Positions 14,997 through 24,101 are shown, counted from the stretch's first letter. The stretch is 30,670 bases of DNA from an uncultured Pedobacter sp. (GCF_946479715.1 NZ_CAMLHF010000046.1:1-30670); one strand, 5' to 3'. Translations and numbers: made by a program. The notes: generated from the letters alone by a model not told the origin.

Positions 14997-16098
14997 TCAG
15001 AATATTTTTTACCTGATTGTTAAAATTCCAGGGAGAAATAATCTCTTTTGAGAATTCTCCCATTGAGCGTAACCGATCCCGATCAGTAACCAGTTTCAAC
15101 AGCTTTTCTTTGAGGTCTGCTATGTTTCCGCTTTGGAAGATTTTACCATTGGCAGGGTGTATCAGATCTACGGCTGCGCCTACTTTGTCAGAAACAATTA
15201 CGGCCTTTCCGGCGACCATTGCCTCATTTATGGCTAAGCCCCAGGAATCACTTTTGGAGGGCAAACAGAATAAGTCGCATGCTTGATAAACAGCAGGCAT
15301 AGTACTTTGATTTTGAAATGGCATAAGATGAATATTCCTAAAGCCTGTAGCTGCAGATTTTAGTTTTGTTTCTAAAATCCCATTACCTACAAAAAGCAGG
15401 TGAACATTTAGAAGATCAAGATCTTTAAATGCATTTAATAGCAATTCAGGGTTTTTGATGGGGTCAAATTTGCCTGCAAATAATATCAGTATTTCATGAT
15501 CCCGAATGCATAGTAATACCCGTATATCATGGTCAGTTTTCTCAGAAAACCTTTCATTATCTATCGCATGTGGAGCGAATATGAGTTGCTCTTCTTTTAA
15601 ACCATATTTTTTGAAATAGGCTTTATTGTTTATGCCAACATACAGTGCTTTATCTATATGCCTGTAAACATATCTGAGGACAATACCTTTTGTTAAACGT
15701 TTAAAAATGGAGTGCTTATTTAGTAAAGTAGAATCGCCACGAAACAGTATTGGAATCTTTCGTTTAAAATGCTTTAATATCTTAAAGTGACTAAAGTATG
15801 CCCAACCGTAAACAAGTAAATAATCAGGTTCGAAATTTGAAATGTGATCTATTGCATCAGGGTTTTTAATTCCCATAAAATGATGTGAACCTTTTTGTCT
15901 TGCTGTGTTATGCAAGAACTCAAAGTGATAGCCATCCAACAAAGGAATATCCCAATCTACCATCTGGTTAAAACCTTTGTCAGGACTTGAGTGTTTACCT
16001 GCGGTATAAAAAACCTTTAATTCAATGTTTTGAGCTAGGAGCTTAAACACGGGAGCATAGTATTGAATTGGATGCGTACAAATAATAGCCAGCTTCAT
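14980..16098 (-). CDS. Glycosyltransferase family 4 (GT-B)
   Basis: Sugar transferase of 372 residues. It starts MKLAIICTHPIQYYAPVF, a common opening of one GT4 group in Bacteroidota surface polysaccharide loci. The C-terminal nucleotide-sugar domain shows FAGKFDPIKNPELLLNAF, VGNG, LMPFQ and SDSWGLAINEAM with the E-x7-E pattern, then GKAVIVSDKVGAA. It overlaps the Wzt gene by 4 bases at its start (ATG 16098) and the Wzy-like gene by 17 bases at its end. Specificity is unknown. Confidence 0.9.
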   Translation of the reverse strand: MKLAIICTHPIQYYAPVFKLLAQNIELKVFYTAGKHSSPDKGFNQMVDWDIPLLDGYHFEFLHNTARQKGSHHFMGIKNPDAIDHISNFEPDYLLVYGWAYFSHFKILKHFKRKIPILFRGDSTLLNKHSIFKRLTKGIVLRYVYRHIDKALYVGINNKAYFKKYGLKEEQLIFAPHAIDNERFSEKTDHDIRVLLCIRDHEILILFAGKFDPIKNPELLLNAFKDLDLLNVHLLFVGNGILETKLKSAATGFRNIHLMPFQNQSTMPAVYQACDLFCLPSKSDSWGLAINEAMVAGKAVIVSDKVGAAVDLIHPANGKIFQSGNIADLKEKLLKLVTDRDRLRSMGEFSKEIISPWNFNNQVKNILNAIAG

Positions 16099-16841
16099 GA
16101 GTTTAGTATCCTGCCATTTGTTAATACTATTTTCTTGCTAAACAGCCGCTCAGTTTCATTCAAATTATGACTTACCATGAGTATGGTTTTTCCTTCCTCT
16201 TTGCTAACCTGTTGCATTTTATCAAGGCATTTCTGTTGAAATGTTTTGTCGCCCACAGCCAACACTTCATCCATGATCAGTATTTCAGATTCCAGATGAG
16301 CGGCTACCGAAAATGCAAGGCGCATATACATGCCGGAGGAGTACCTTTTTACCGGTGTTTGTATGTGTTTTTCTATTTCTGCAAAATCAATGATCTTATC
16401 AAATTTGCTTCTAACTTCTGATCTCTTCATTCCCAGCATTGCCCCATTAAGGAATACGTTTTCTCTGCCCGTTAATTCCGGATGGAAACCGGTTCCTATT
16501 TCTAATAAACTTGTAATGCGACCCCTGCCTGTGATTTTCCCGCTTGTTGGAGCCGTGATCCTGCTTATGATTTTTAATAAGGTGCTTTTACCAGCTCCAT
16601 TGTTTCCTGAAATGCCAACTGTTTCTCCCTGTTCAATTTCAAAATTAATGTCCCTTAATGCCCAGAACAACCTGGTGTCAGAAGCCTCACTTTCTGCTTC
16701 GTTTATGCGGACATAAGGATTGCCTTTTCTTCGTATTCTGGCTCTCCAATTCTCAAAATCGCGACTGATGCTGCCACTTCCTATCTGACCTAACTGATAA
16801 GCTTTGGTAATATTTTCTGCCCTGATTACAACGTTACTCAT
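16095..16841 (-). CDS. Polysaccharide ABC exporter ATPase (Wzt-like, no carbohydrate-binding tail)
   Basis: ATP-binding subunit of 248 residues that would drive polysaccharide export with the adjacent permease. Walker A is GNNGAGKST at 79-87, the signature region YSSGM at 167-171, and Walker B ILIMDE at 187-192. The segment SLLEIGTGFHPELTGRENVF is characteristic of the KpsT/Wzt group. It ends shortly after the NBD, without the C-terminal beta-sandwich that some Wzt proteins use to recognise glycan ends, so it is closer to KpsT or TagH-like short forms. It starts 9 bases after the permease stop. Confidence 0.95.
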   Translation of the reverse strand: MSNVVIRAENITKAYQLGQIGSGSISRDFENWRARIRRKGNPYVRINEAESEASDTRLFWALRDINFEIEQGETVGISGNNGAGKSTLLKIISRITAPTSGKITGRGRITSLLEIGTGFHPELTGRENVFLNGAMLGMKRSEVRSKFDKIIDFAEIEKHIQTPVKRYSSGMYMRLAFSVAAHLESEILIMDEVLAVGDKTFQQKCLDKMQQVSKEEGKTILMVSHNLNETERLFSKKIVLTNGRILNS

Positions 16842-16850
16842 ATTGCTTTT

Positions 16851-17690
16851 TTAAATAGTGTCTATAAAAGTTCGCTCTACTTTGTTAAAGGCAATTACAC
16901 CAGTAAAAAGGATTAAGGCGCTTATGATTAAAGAATAAGCAATGCTACTAATCGTAAAATCTCCCTTGCCTAAAAAACCATAACGAAAAACCTCTATCAC
17001 GCTTGTCATAGGGTTCAATTGAATTAACCATTTTAAGTTTCCGGATGCCGCAGAAAGAGGGTAAATCACAGTTGTGGTGTACATTAATAATTGTAGTCCA
17101 AATGCAACAAGAAAAGCCAGATCCTTATATTTTGTGGTCAAAGCTGAAATGATGATCCCCAAACCTAATCCAAGAGCTGCCATCACAATAACCATTAATG
17201 GAAAGGCAAAAATTATAAGCGTAATGTGGAACTGTGAGCCTTTATAATGATAGATAAAAAGGCAAGTCAGAAACACCAGTAGCTGGATTGCATACCTTGA
17301 AAGAACAGAGATCGATGTGCTTATTGGTACAATAATTCTGGGGAAATAGACCTTGCCAAATATTTGGACATTATCCTTAAAAACTGTCGAGGTTTTGTTT
17401 AAACATTCCGAGAAGTAATTCCAGTTGATAATGCCTGCTAAATAGAATAGGGGCTGAGGCAATCCATCAGTAGAAACCCCGACAAGTTTGCCAAACACAA
17501 AAGTGAATACAACTGTAGTAAGTATCGGTTGTATAAAAAACCATATCGGCCCTAAAATAGTCTGTTTGTAAAGTGCCAGCACATCGCGATTAATCAATTG
17601 AAAAAGCAAGTGCTTGTAGCTCACTATTTCCTTTAATTGTAAATCAAATAGATTATGATCGGATTCAATTGTCCATTCCTTATTTTGCAT
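16851..17690 (-). CDS. Polysaccharide ABC exporter permease (Wzm-like)
   Basis: Inner-membrane permease of 279 residues. The N-terminal cytoplasmic part contains the ELRAY-like coupling region LLFQLINRDVLALYKQTILGPIWFFIQPI, shown here only as its landmark motif DVLALYKQT. About six membrane helices follow, with PLFYLAGIINWNYF and LIQLNPMTSVIEVFRYGFLG near the C-terminus, both hallmarks of the Wzm/KpsM ABC2-type family. It pairs with the ATPase 9 bases downstream, and its start is 2 bases after the stop of the preceding GT4 gene. Substrate is the product of the surrounding glycosyltransferases. Confidence 0.95.
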   Translation of the reverse strand: MQNKEWTIESDHNLFDLQLKEIVSYKHLLFQLINRDVLALYKQTILGPIWFFIQPILTTVVFTFVFGKLVGVSTDGLPQPLFYLAGIINWNYFSECLNKTSTVFKDNVQIFGKVYFPRIIVPISTSISVLSRYAIQLLVFLTCLFIYHYKGSQFHITLIIFAFPLMVIVMAALGLGLGIIISALTTKYKDLAFLVAFGLQLLMYTTTVIYPLSAASGNLKWLIQLNPMTSVIEVFRYGFLGKGDFTISSIAYSLIISALILFTGVIAFNKVERTFIDTI

Positions 17691-17692
17691 AG

Positions 17693-18817
17693 TTATCGGT
17701 TTTTAAGCGTTTTACTTAGAAGGTATCGTGTTCTTTGCAGGTATTGTTGATGACTAAAATTTGCCAGGCACTTTGTTTGAATGCTCCAAGCCGTTTGATG
17801 ATTATGGCGCTTCTTTAAACTTTTTATAATGCCCTTTTTTATTTCATCCGGGTTATTGGGATTTACCATTATGCCAAGTGCTCCATTTAACATTGCATCG
17901 GTACTGCCATCAATATTTCCTGAAATAGTTTTGCATCCGCAGGCCGCCGCCTCTATAAAAACAAGACCAAAGCCCTCCTTTTTACTCGGTAAAATGAATG
18001 TGTCGGCCAATAGGAAATGCGCTGTCAATTCATCTTCGTTAATAAAATCTATAAGTGAAACGTACTGCTCAAGATTCTCCTTTTTTATGAGTGACGCTAA
18101 GCGATGCTTTTCATTAACATCTGATTTACCGCAGAGCAGATAATGCAGCGATGGGAACTCATGAATAAGCTGTGGAATCAGCTTAATAACTTCATCGTAT
18201 CCTTTTTCAGTTTCATGCTTTGAGATTCTGGTGATGCTTAGTAAAATGGGCTGATCTTTATGCAATCCATACCTTTTAAGTAATTGCTGCGGTTTCTCGA
18301 ATTTTTCCGGAATATAGAAAAACGGATCAAGAGCATTATTTAGCACCTCAATATTTGCGGGGCAAATGTTATGTTCCCGCTCTATAATTCGTTTGGTATA
18401 ACTACTTACTGCCCATACCTTAACATGTCTCTGAACTACCCATCGCTTCCATAAAGGTATTTTGCGCCAAACTTCGGTTCCATGAGCAAGCATAATGATC
18501 TGTGTTTTTCTTTTAAATACTTTAATCACTAATGCAATAGAAATAAGGTTGATATGGCTAATAATGATGGTTTTAGCTTCTAAACCATTGATAACCGCAC
18601 TAATAAGAAAGCGGATTTTAGAGCCATTAAAACCCATGAACTGTTTAGCGTCCACATACCTTGCATCACAGCCATTATCATATAAAGAGTGCATTTTGAA
18701 AGTCGAAAAGTTTCCTGCAGTTGATTTTGCGATGGCGCTAAGCGTATATGCTAATGTTCTGCATACTTTTTGAATGCCGCCGGTTTTGCTAAAAGTATCT
18801 AGAGTTAGAAATAACAT
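17693..18817 (-). CDS. Glycosyltransferase family 4 (GT-B)
   Basis: Sugar transferase of 374 residues. The N-terminal domain starts LFLTLDTFSKTGGIQKV, with the Gly-rich acceptor loop of GT4 enzymes. The C-terminal domain has LLSITRISKHETEKGYDEVI, LLCGKSD and KEGFGLVFIEAAACGCKTISG with the E-x7-E region, then a DG pair. The start ATG shares its A with the TAA stop of the kinase gene, a coupling arrangement. Specificity is unknown. Confidence 0.92.
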   Translation of the reverse strand: MLFLTLDTFSKTGGIQKVCRTLAYTLSAIAKSTAGNFSTFKMHSLYDNGCDARYVDAKQFMGFNGSKIRFLISAVINGLEAKTIIISHINLISIALVIKVFKRKTQIIMLAHGTEVWRKIPLWKRWVVQRHVKVWAVSSYTKRIIEREHNICPANIEVLNNALDPFFYIPEKFEKPQQLLKRYGLHKDQPILLSITRISKHETEKGYDEVIKLIPQLIHEFPSLHYLLCGKSDVNEKHRLASLIKKENLEQYVSLIDFINEDELTAHFLLADTFILPSKKEGFGLVFIEAAACGCKTISGNIDGSTDAMLNGALGIMVNPNNPDEIKKGIIKSLKKRHNHQTAWSIQTKCLANFSHQQYLQRTRYLLSKTLKNR

Positions 18818-21150
18818 TACAGTTCGAAATAGTCTTTATAGTTAGCGTAATATTTTTGGTCTGAATAGTAATAATCCTTATGCGGAGCCCTCTTCTTGCC
18901 CATTGTGTAGCTTCTTTGAAAGCTGTTGTCTTCAAAATCATTGAGAATGATGGCGATGTCTGTTAAATTGAACTCTCGTTGTAATCTTTCAGGCGTTTCA
19001 GCAAATTCATGTCTGGAAAATCCTGAGCGTAGAATAAACAGATTAATATCCGCCATTTTTATAAGCGGCTTACTATCGGTAACCAAGCCCACCGGTGCAG
19101 AATCCAATAGAATAAAATCGTATCTACCCTTCAAAGCATTTATTAATGTTTGCATTTTTTGAGTATGAAGTAATTCAGAAGGATTGGGAGGGACTGGTCC
19201 TGAAGATATGAAATCGAGGTTTTCTGTTGCGGTTTTAATCAGAATGTCTTCTACGTCAGACTGCCCAGATAGGTATTTGCTCAATCCGTTCTTATTGCTG
19301 GTATTCAATAACTGGTGTATTTTTGACTTTCTCAGGTCAGCTGCTATCAGTAATACTTTTTTGTTAATTAAAGTTAGTGCCGAAGCCAGGTTTAAAGAAA
19401 CAAATGATTTGCCTTCGCCCGATATTTCAGAGGTGATGCAAATAACCTTACTGTCCTTTTCGGACGCGAGGAAATTCAAATTACTACGGACCGATCTTAA
19501 GGATTCTGCAAATACCGATCTCGAATCTTTAACCCCATTATGCTTATTAATTATGCCAATTATTGGAATTGTACTAAGCTCCTCAATAGATTCTTTATTG
19601 TAGATGTAAGGATTTAATATTCTAACAGTAAACACCAGCGCAATTCCCAGAAAAACACTAACAAGAATAAAAAGAATGTAAGTGTTTTTGGCTATAGGGC
19701 GTATCGGTTTAACCGGATAATCCGCTTTATCAATAATAAATGAACCAGGAATTACAGCTGCTTTGGAAATTTGTGCCTCAAGCTTTTTCTCTTCAAGATA
19801 GGTATGAACCTTTTGGTCAATTTCAAATTTAGACTGTAGTGTAATATAATCCCTTTCTGTTTTAGGAACCTTAGCCTGAACCTGATAGATGCTATCAATT
19901 TGTCCACTTAAAAAAGAACGACTTTTTGCATTACTCTTTATCTGTGTAGAAATGTTATCGATGATTGCTTCTTTAAGATCAGCCAGCTGAGCATTTAGCC
20001 TAATTACTACTTCAGAGTTGGCTGTATACGTATTTAAAGCTATTTTTTTGTTAATCAGCAAATCATTGTACTTTGATATAAAGTTGTTGAGGTGTGAATC
20101 TGTAATGCCCTGTAAACTGTAATTCAACTTATCTGAATGTTCTGTGTGTATCATGTCTTTTTCAAGAAACCTGAGAATCACGTCCTGAATATCCAGGGTA
20201 TGCTTTTCTGTCTCCAGTTCTGTTAACCGATCGGCCAGGCGAGTTGAACCCGAAGAGATACTAATAAGCCTGTTGTTTTCCTTATACTTCTGTAAAGCCA
20301 AAGCCGATGTTTTTACAGTGTCCGACATTGTTGTTAGCAATGTGTTAATGAAATTCGAAGTTTGTGATACCGCAAGCGCGCGCTGCATTTTATCAAACTC
20401 GAGATATTCATCCAAAATCATATTGAGCATATCCGTGGCGAAATATGGATTAGGATTTGTGAATCGTAGCTTTAGGATATTGATGTTCTGGCTATCATCC
20501 AGTTTCAACGAGTTGCCAACTCTTTCCAGCAATTCGGCCTGATCATTAATTCTGATCACATAGTTCTCTGTTGAGAAAATGGACCTTTTAAGGACAGATA
20601 TTTTAAAGGTTAAATACGGAAGTCTAACTAGCTGGCCATATTTATAGCTTTTACAAACCCGTTTGTTATTTAATTCATAACATAGCTGGTAGTCAGAATT
20701 GGTTAGACCCTGAAATTCAAGATCGTTCTGAAAATCTCTTGAAATAGTATTAGCAATTATACTTACCTCAACTGGTTTTTGAGGGTAAATATCTACTAGT
20801 CTGAAGCCTTTTTTTGTATAAAATGACACCTCACACCCTAAGGAATGTAACGCTTTCATTAAAACATTTCTAGAACGGATCACTAGCTTTTCAGATTCGA
20901 GCCTGTTCGTTCTGTCATATATGTTTCTAACATTCATCAGCTCAGAAATCTCCGATTTCTTTTCTTCGAACTTTAAGGAAGCTGTGGTCGCATATATGGG
21001 TGTAACAAACAATAAATAGATATAACACACCATTAAGCCTATAATCAAAGTGCCCAAAATCCAATGCCACTTGCTTAATATAACCCTTAATAGTTTGATA
21101 TAGTTAACCTCTTTTTGAATTTTGAAAGGACGGGATATGTCATTCTGCAT
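18817..21150 (-). CDS. Polysaccharide co-polymerase / BY-type tyrosine kinase (Wzc-like)
   Basis: First gene of the polysaccharide operon, 777 residues from ATG 21150; an in-frame TTG at 21162 is less likely. A Wzz-type periplasmic part with long coiled-coil helices lies between two membrane helices (about residues 28-49 and 489-511). The cytoplasmic kinase domain has Walker A SGEGKS at about 577-582, Walker A' AADLRKSK, where the first Asp of the usual DxD is Ala, and Walker B FILLDSAPVG. The last 20 residues contain seven Tyr, the expected autophosphorylation cluster. The protein should control chain length and export by cycles of phosphorylation. No matching Wza channel or tyrosine phosphatase gene is in the window. 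Confidence 0.93.
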   Translation of the reverse strand: MQNDISRPFKIQKEVNYIKLLRVILSKWHWILGTLIIGLMVCYIYLLFVTPIYATTASLKFEEKKSEISELMNVRNIYDRTNRLESEKLVIRSRNVLMKALHSLGCEVSFYTKKGFRLVDIYPQKPVEVSIIANTISRDFQNDLEFQGLTNSDYQLCYELNNKRVCKSYKYGQLVRLPYLTFKISVLKRSIFSTENYVIRINDQAELLERVGNSLKLDDSQNINILKLRFTNPNPYFATDMLNMILDEYLEFDKMQRALAVSQTSNFINTLLTTMSDTVKTSALALQKYKENNRLISISSGSTRLADRLTELETEKHTLDIQDVILRFLEKDMIHTEHSDKLNYSLQGITDSHLNNFISKYNDLLINKKIALNTYTANSEVVIRLNAQLADLKEAIIDNISTQIKSNAKSRSFLSGQIDSIYQVQAKVPKTERDYITLQSKFEIDQKVHTYLEEKKLEAQISKAAVIPGSFIIDKADYPVKPIRPIAKNTYILFILVSVFLGIALVFTVRILNPYIYNKESIEELSTIPIIGIINKHNGVKDSRSVFAESLRSVRSNLNFLASEKDSKVICITSEISGEGKSFVSLNLASALTLINKKVLLIAADLRKSKIHQLLNTSNKNGLSKYLSGQSDVEDILIKTATENLDFISSGPVPPNPSELLHTQKMQTLINALKGRYDFILLDSAPVGLVTDSKPLIKMADINLFILRSGFSRHEFAETPERLQREFNLTDIAIILNDFEDNSFQRSYTMGKKRAPHKDYYYSDQKYYANYKDYFEL

Positions 21151-21162
21151 GCCTGTTCTCAA

Positions 21163-21319
21163 ATTATTTAAAGTAAAATCAATAAAATTTAATTTAAAGT
21201 AATGTTTTTTAAAACCATTCAGTTTATTTCTTTAATATTCATATAATTTACGATTATAATTAATTATTGTTATTTAATTGGAATTTAATTATTCTTGTGG
21301 GCAAACATAATGTTTTTAT
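21163..21319. promoter_or_regulatory. AT-rich divergent promoter region
   Basis: The gap between the divergent kinase operon and GT2 gene is very AT-rich. For the GT2 gene, TTG at 21267-21269 and TATTCTTG at 21290-21297 are 20 bases apart, close to the Bacteroidota -33/-7 pattern (TTTG, TAnnTTTG). For the operon, TATGTTTG on the minus strand (21309-21302) matches the -7 consensus exactly, but no -33 partner is clear and the leader would be about 150 bases. Both are predictions. Confidence 0.35.
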
Positions 21320-22069
21320 ATGAAAGTTAGTCTGATCACTGTTGTTTTAAATTGCTCCGATTATATTGAGGATTGTGTGAAGTCTGTAATCAGTCAGGAT
21401 TACGGCAATATAGAGCACATAATTATAGATGGAGGATCTACCGATGGCACTGTTTCTCTTATTAAAAAGTACTGCCATGAAATTGATTATTTCATTAGTG
21501 AAAAAGATGCAGGGATGTATGATGCATTAAATAAAGGGCTTGCGGTTGCAACAGGTGATTTGGTAGGAGTATTGAATGCCGACGATCTGTTTGCTGCTAA
21601 CGATACTGTTTCATCTGTAGTAGACTGTTTCAAAAAAAATGATTGTGATATTATTTATGGGAACTTAAATTTTATATCACGTACCGATCTCACCAAAGTA
21701 ACAAGAAGATGGAGGTCAAAGCCTTATAAGGTTAGAAGTGTTAAAATGGGCTGGATGCCGGCGCATCCAACAATGTACATGAAAAGAAAACTGATTATTG
21801 ATCAAGGATGCTATTCCCTCGATTTTGGCCCTTGTGCAGATTATGAGTTAATCGTAAGAATCTTACAAAAGAATAGTTTTCGCGTCGTCTTTCTTGATAA
21901 GTTACTGGTGCTTATGAGAAATGGGGGTATGAGTAATGGCTCAGTACGAAAGATTTATAGAACTATGGTAAACGATTACCGCGTTCTAACCCATAATAAA
22001 ATACCCAATCCAGTGTTGGTAATGCTTTTAAAAAAATTACGAAAACTAGATCAGTTCTTCACTAGTTGA
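21320..22069 (+). CDS. Glycosyltransferase family 2 (WcaE-like)
   Basis: Cytoplasmic sugar transferase of 249 residues with the GT-A fold. It shows LITVVLNCSDYIEDCVKSV at the N-terminus, HIIIDGGSTDGT, EKDAGMYDALNKG and the metal-binding NADD at about 87-90. These four landmarks are typical of the WcaE / colanic-acid-type GT2 group. It is divergent from the polysaccharide operon and so probably adds a sugar to the same polymer under its own promoter. It ends 11 bases from the convergent anti-sigma-like gene, with no room for a normal terminator. Confidence 0.92.
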   Translation: MKVSLITVVLNCSDYIEDCVKSVISQDYGNIEHIIIDGGSTDGTVSLIKKYCHEIDYFISEKDAGMYDALNKGLAVATGDLVGVLNADDLFAANDTVSSVVDCFKKNDCDIIYGNLNFISRTDLTKVTRRWRSKPYKVRSVKMGWMPAHPTMYMKRKLIIDQGCYSLDFGPCADYELIVRILQKNSFRVVFLDKLLVLMRNGGMSNGSVRKIYRTMVNDYRVLTHNKIPNPVLVMLLKKLRKLDQFFTS

Positions 22070-22080
22070 AATGATAAACT

Positions 22081-23322
22081 TTACTTGCGGCCCGATTTAG
22101 GAAACAAACCCAGATTCAATGAAAAAGCAACACCAGTAGATTTTAATCTGGCATTGCCATTTCCAATTCCTGTAAGTGGCAGTTTTATAAAAGGTTGTAC
22201 ACCAAAGCTTAGGGAGTTGGTTATCCTGCGTTCAAAACTTAACGATAGGTTCGCTACTCCAAAAATATGCTGATTCTGATTTTTAATTTCAAGTTCAGAA
22301 ACCTTTTGTGCTCCTCCCTGCGGTCCTGTAATGTATTTGTATTTTTCATTAAGCATAAAATAACTTGAAAGGCCAGAGTTTACACCAACCGAAAAGTTTC
22401 TCCTTTTTAAAAATGTGTAGTTTACATTCAGCGGAACATCCAATACAATACAATCAGCATTAACCTGCCAGGCATTTTTCATATACGCTGTTCCTGCCGA
22501 TCCAACTCCACCATAATTGTATAGTTTTCTTGAATAAACGGCACCAGTGGTTACACTTATTTTATTGGTGATGGCATAAGTAGCAAGTACTCCTATATTT
22601 GAGCTTACTTTGGTATCCACATTCATATTTGAAGTCGAAATATCTGGCGCAGCCATAACAGAAAGTGTGAGTGTACTCCGTTTTCCAGTAAAGCTTGGAG
22701 GCACCGGCTTATTCTCTTTCTTTTCAGGAACATCTGTTTTTGTTGTAGGCTCATTTGTTTGTGCCAAAACATCCACTTTCTTACCTGTTGGCAAGCTATC
22801 AGCCGGAGTGACAGTTTGTTTATCTTCTGTTTTTGGTGTTACTACCTCTGCAATTAGCTCCTGTTTCTTATTTTCTTTAACTGAACCGGTATCAGTAGTA
22901 ATAATAAGATCCTGGCTGCGGTTTATAACCTGTGGAGTCTGAATGTAGTTATTATCTGTATTTCTGGCAGGCGACTCAATATTTGGTTGAACAACAACCG
23001 CTTCAGGATTTGTTTTCACAACAGCGCTGGTATCTGTAACTAAAGGATTATTATTATCAGGTTTCTCTTTTTTTGATTCAACTATCTCAGTCTTTTTAGG
23101 TTCTTTAGCTACTTTGTCTGATCCTGAGAAATACCAGAACAGGCCAACAACTAAGGCAGCAGCAATACCACTTATAGCGTACAACCAGAGAGGGGTCACT
23201 CTTTTCTTAGCACCCGCGTCCAGTTTCTGCTCCATCTTTGCCCAGTCCAATTCATTGAAAGGGATTTCAGGATCATTTAACCCATCTCTAAACAGCTTAT
23301 CTATTCCATTATCTTTTTCCAT
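22081..23322 (-). CDS. Dual-membrane anti-sigma-like protein with C-terminal outer-membrane barrel
   Basis: A 413-residue protein with a three-part layout. Residues 1-44 are cytoplasmic and charged (FNELDWAKMEQKLD), like the N-terminus of Bacteroidota anti-sigma factors. A single membrane helix lies at about 45-66. A long Pro/Thr/Lys/Glu/Val-rich, probably unstructured linker covers about 67-215. From about 216 to 413 alternating strands end in SLNLGLFPKSGRK-type residues, consistent with a small outer-membrane beta-barrel (PorT/OmpA-like). A linker of ~150 residues is long enough to cross the periplasm. This matches the dual membrane-spanning anti-sigma factors (Dma) described in Bacteroides thetaiotaomicron. 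Its start overlaps the sigma-factor gene by 14 bases. Role as anti-sigma factor is inferred from architecture and overlap. Confidence 0.8.
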   Translation of the reverse strand: MEKDNGIDKLFRDGLNDPEIPFNELDWAKMEQKLDAGAKKRVTPLWLYAISGIAAALVVGLFWYFSGSDKVAKEPKKTEIVESKKEKPDNNNPLVTDTSAVVKTNPEAVVVQPNIESPARNTDNNYIQTPQVINRSQDLIITTDTGSVKENKKQELIAEVVTPKTEDKQTVTPADSLPTGKKVDVLAQTNEPTTKTDVPEKKENKPVPPSFTGKRSTLTLSVMAAPDISTSNMNVDTKVSSNIGVLATYAITNKISVTTGAVYSRKLYNYGGVGSAGTAYMKNAWQVNADCIVLDVPLNVNYTFLKRRNFSVGVNSGLSSYFMLNEKYKYITGPQGGAQKVSELEIKNQNQHIFGVANLSLSFERRITNSLSFGVQPFIKLPLTGIGNGNARLKSTGVAFSLNLGLFPKSGRK

Positions 23323-23917
23323 CTACAGCTATTTTGTTTTGTAAAGGCACTTCATTTTGAGTACTAAAGTTATTAAAATATACGTCCCCAGACCTGGTTC
23401 CACCCGCGGAACTAAGCCTTTCTTGCAGCTTTTGTCGTGCTTTAAATAAATTTGATTTCGATGTCCCTACCGATATATTTAAAAGTTCCGAAATTTCTTC
23501 GTGCGAGTACCCGTCTATAGCAAATAAGTTAAATACAGTTCTATATGCCGGTGGTAATCCCTGAACCAATACCAGCAAATCTTTATAGGCCATTTGCTCA
23601 TATACTTGCGCAGGTCCACCTATGTCTTCATGATCACTCAGCTCATCGTGATTTGAAAACTTAAGGCTTTTCCTGTAATGGTCAATGGCAGTATTGGTTA
23701 TAATCTTTCCAAGCCATGCTTTAAAGGGCTTTTCGGGGTCATATTTTTCAATATGAGTAAACACTTTCATGAACCCATTATTCAATACATCTGCCGCGTC
23801 ATCATCATTCAAAGCGTACCGTCGGCATATGGCCATGCAATAACTATAAAATTCTTTATAGAGCAAATACTGACTTGTTCTGTCCTGCCTGATGCAACCT
23901 TCAATAATTTCCTGCAC
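23309..23917 (-). CDS. ECF-type RNA polymerase sigma factor
   Basis: Sigma factor of 202 residues. Region 2 spans about 10-85, with DDAADVLNNGFMKVFTHI and PFKAWLGKIITNTAIDHYRK, the -10 recognition and melting segments. Region 4 spans about 115-170, with LPPAYRTVFNLFAIDGYSHEEISELL and the helix-turn-helix SVGTSKSNLFKARQKL. About 30 extra residues follow, ending in NKIAVDGKR. The start is GTG 23917, since a TAG stop lies directly before it in frame and there is no ATG nearby. It overlaps the anti-sigma-like gene, so the pair should be one regulatory unit. The divergent lipoprotein gene may be among its targets; that is a guess from position. Confidence 0.93.
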   Translation of the reverse strand: MQEIIEGCIRQDRTSQYLLYKEFYSYCMAICRRYALNDDDAADVLNNGFMKVFTHIEKYDPEKPFKAWLGKIITNTAIDHYRKSLKFSNHDELSDHEDIGGPAQVYEQMAYKDLLVLVQGLPPAYRTVFNLFAIDGYSHEEISELLNISVGTSKSNLFKARQKLQERLSSAGGTRSGDVYFNNFSTQNEVPLQNKIAVDGKR

Positions 23918-24101
23918 CTATTTTTTCGATTTTACATTGGCCATTTCTACCTATACTAACTATAGTACGTTGAAGTTACGCAATAGGTTGCTTTAAAAAT
24001 AAATATTTATTTTTTGATCTCTGCGCAACCATTTACATGGCCTTCCCGTAATCCATATTAGTTATCAATCAACTCTTTAATTCACCTTAAAAAAAACAAC
24101 T
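23918..24101. promoter_or_regulatory. Divergent intergenic region, sigma factor and lipoprotein genes
   Basis: These 184 bases should hold promoters in both directions. There is an AT-rich core around 23995-24017. I found no clean TTTG/TAnnTTTG pair on either strand, which would be consistent with use of an alternative sigma factor but does not show it. No ORF is evident. Confidence 0.3.

Noticed and set aside
16330..16716. Plus-strand open frame of 128 codons
   Set aside because: It lies entirely antisense to the Wzt ATPase gene, whose motifs are clear, and its translation has no recognisable features.
19184..19603. Plus-strand open frame of 139 codons
   Set aside because: It is antisense to the kinase domain of the Wzc-like gene and is a by-product of that coding sequence.
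21151..21162. Kinase start at TTG 21162
   Set aside because: ATG at 21150 is 12 bases further in and more likely; only four residues differ.
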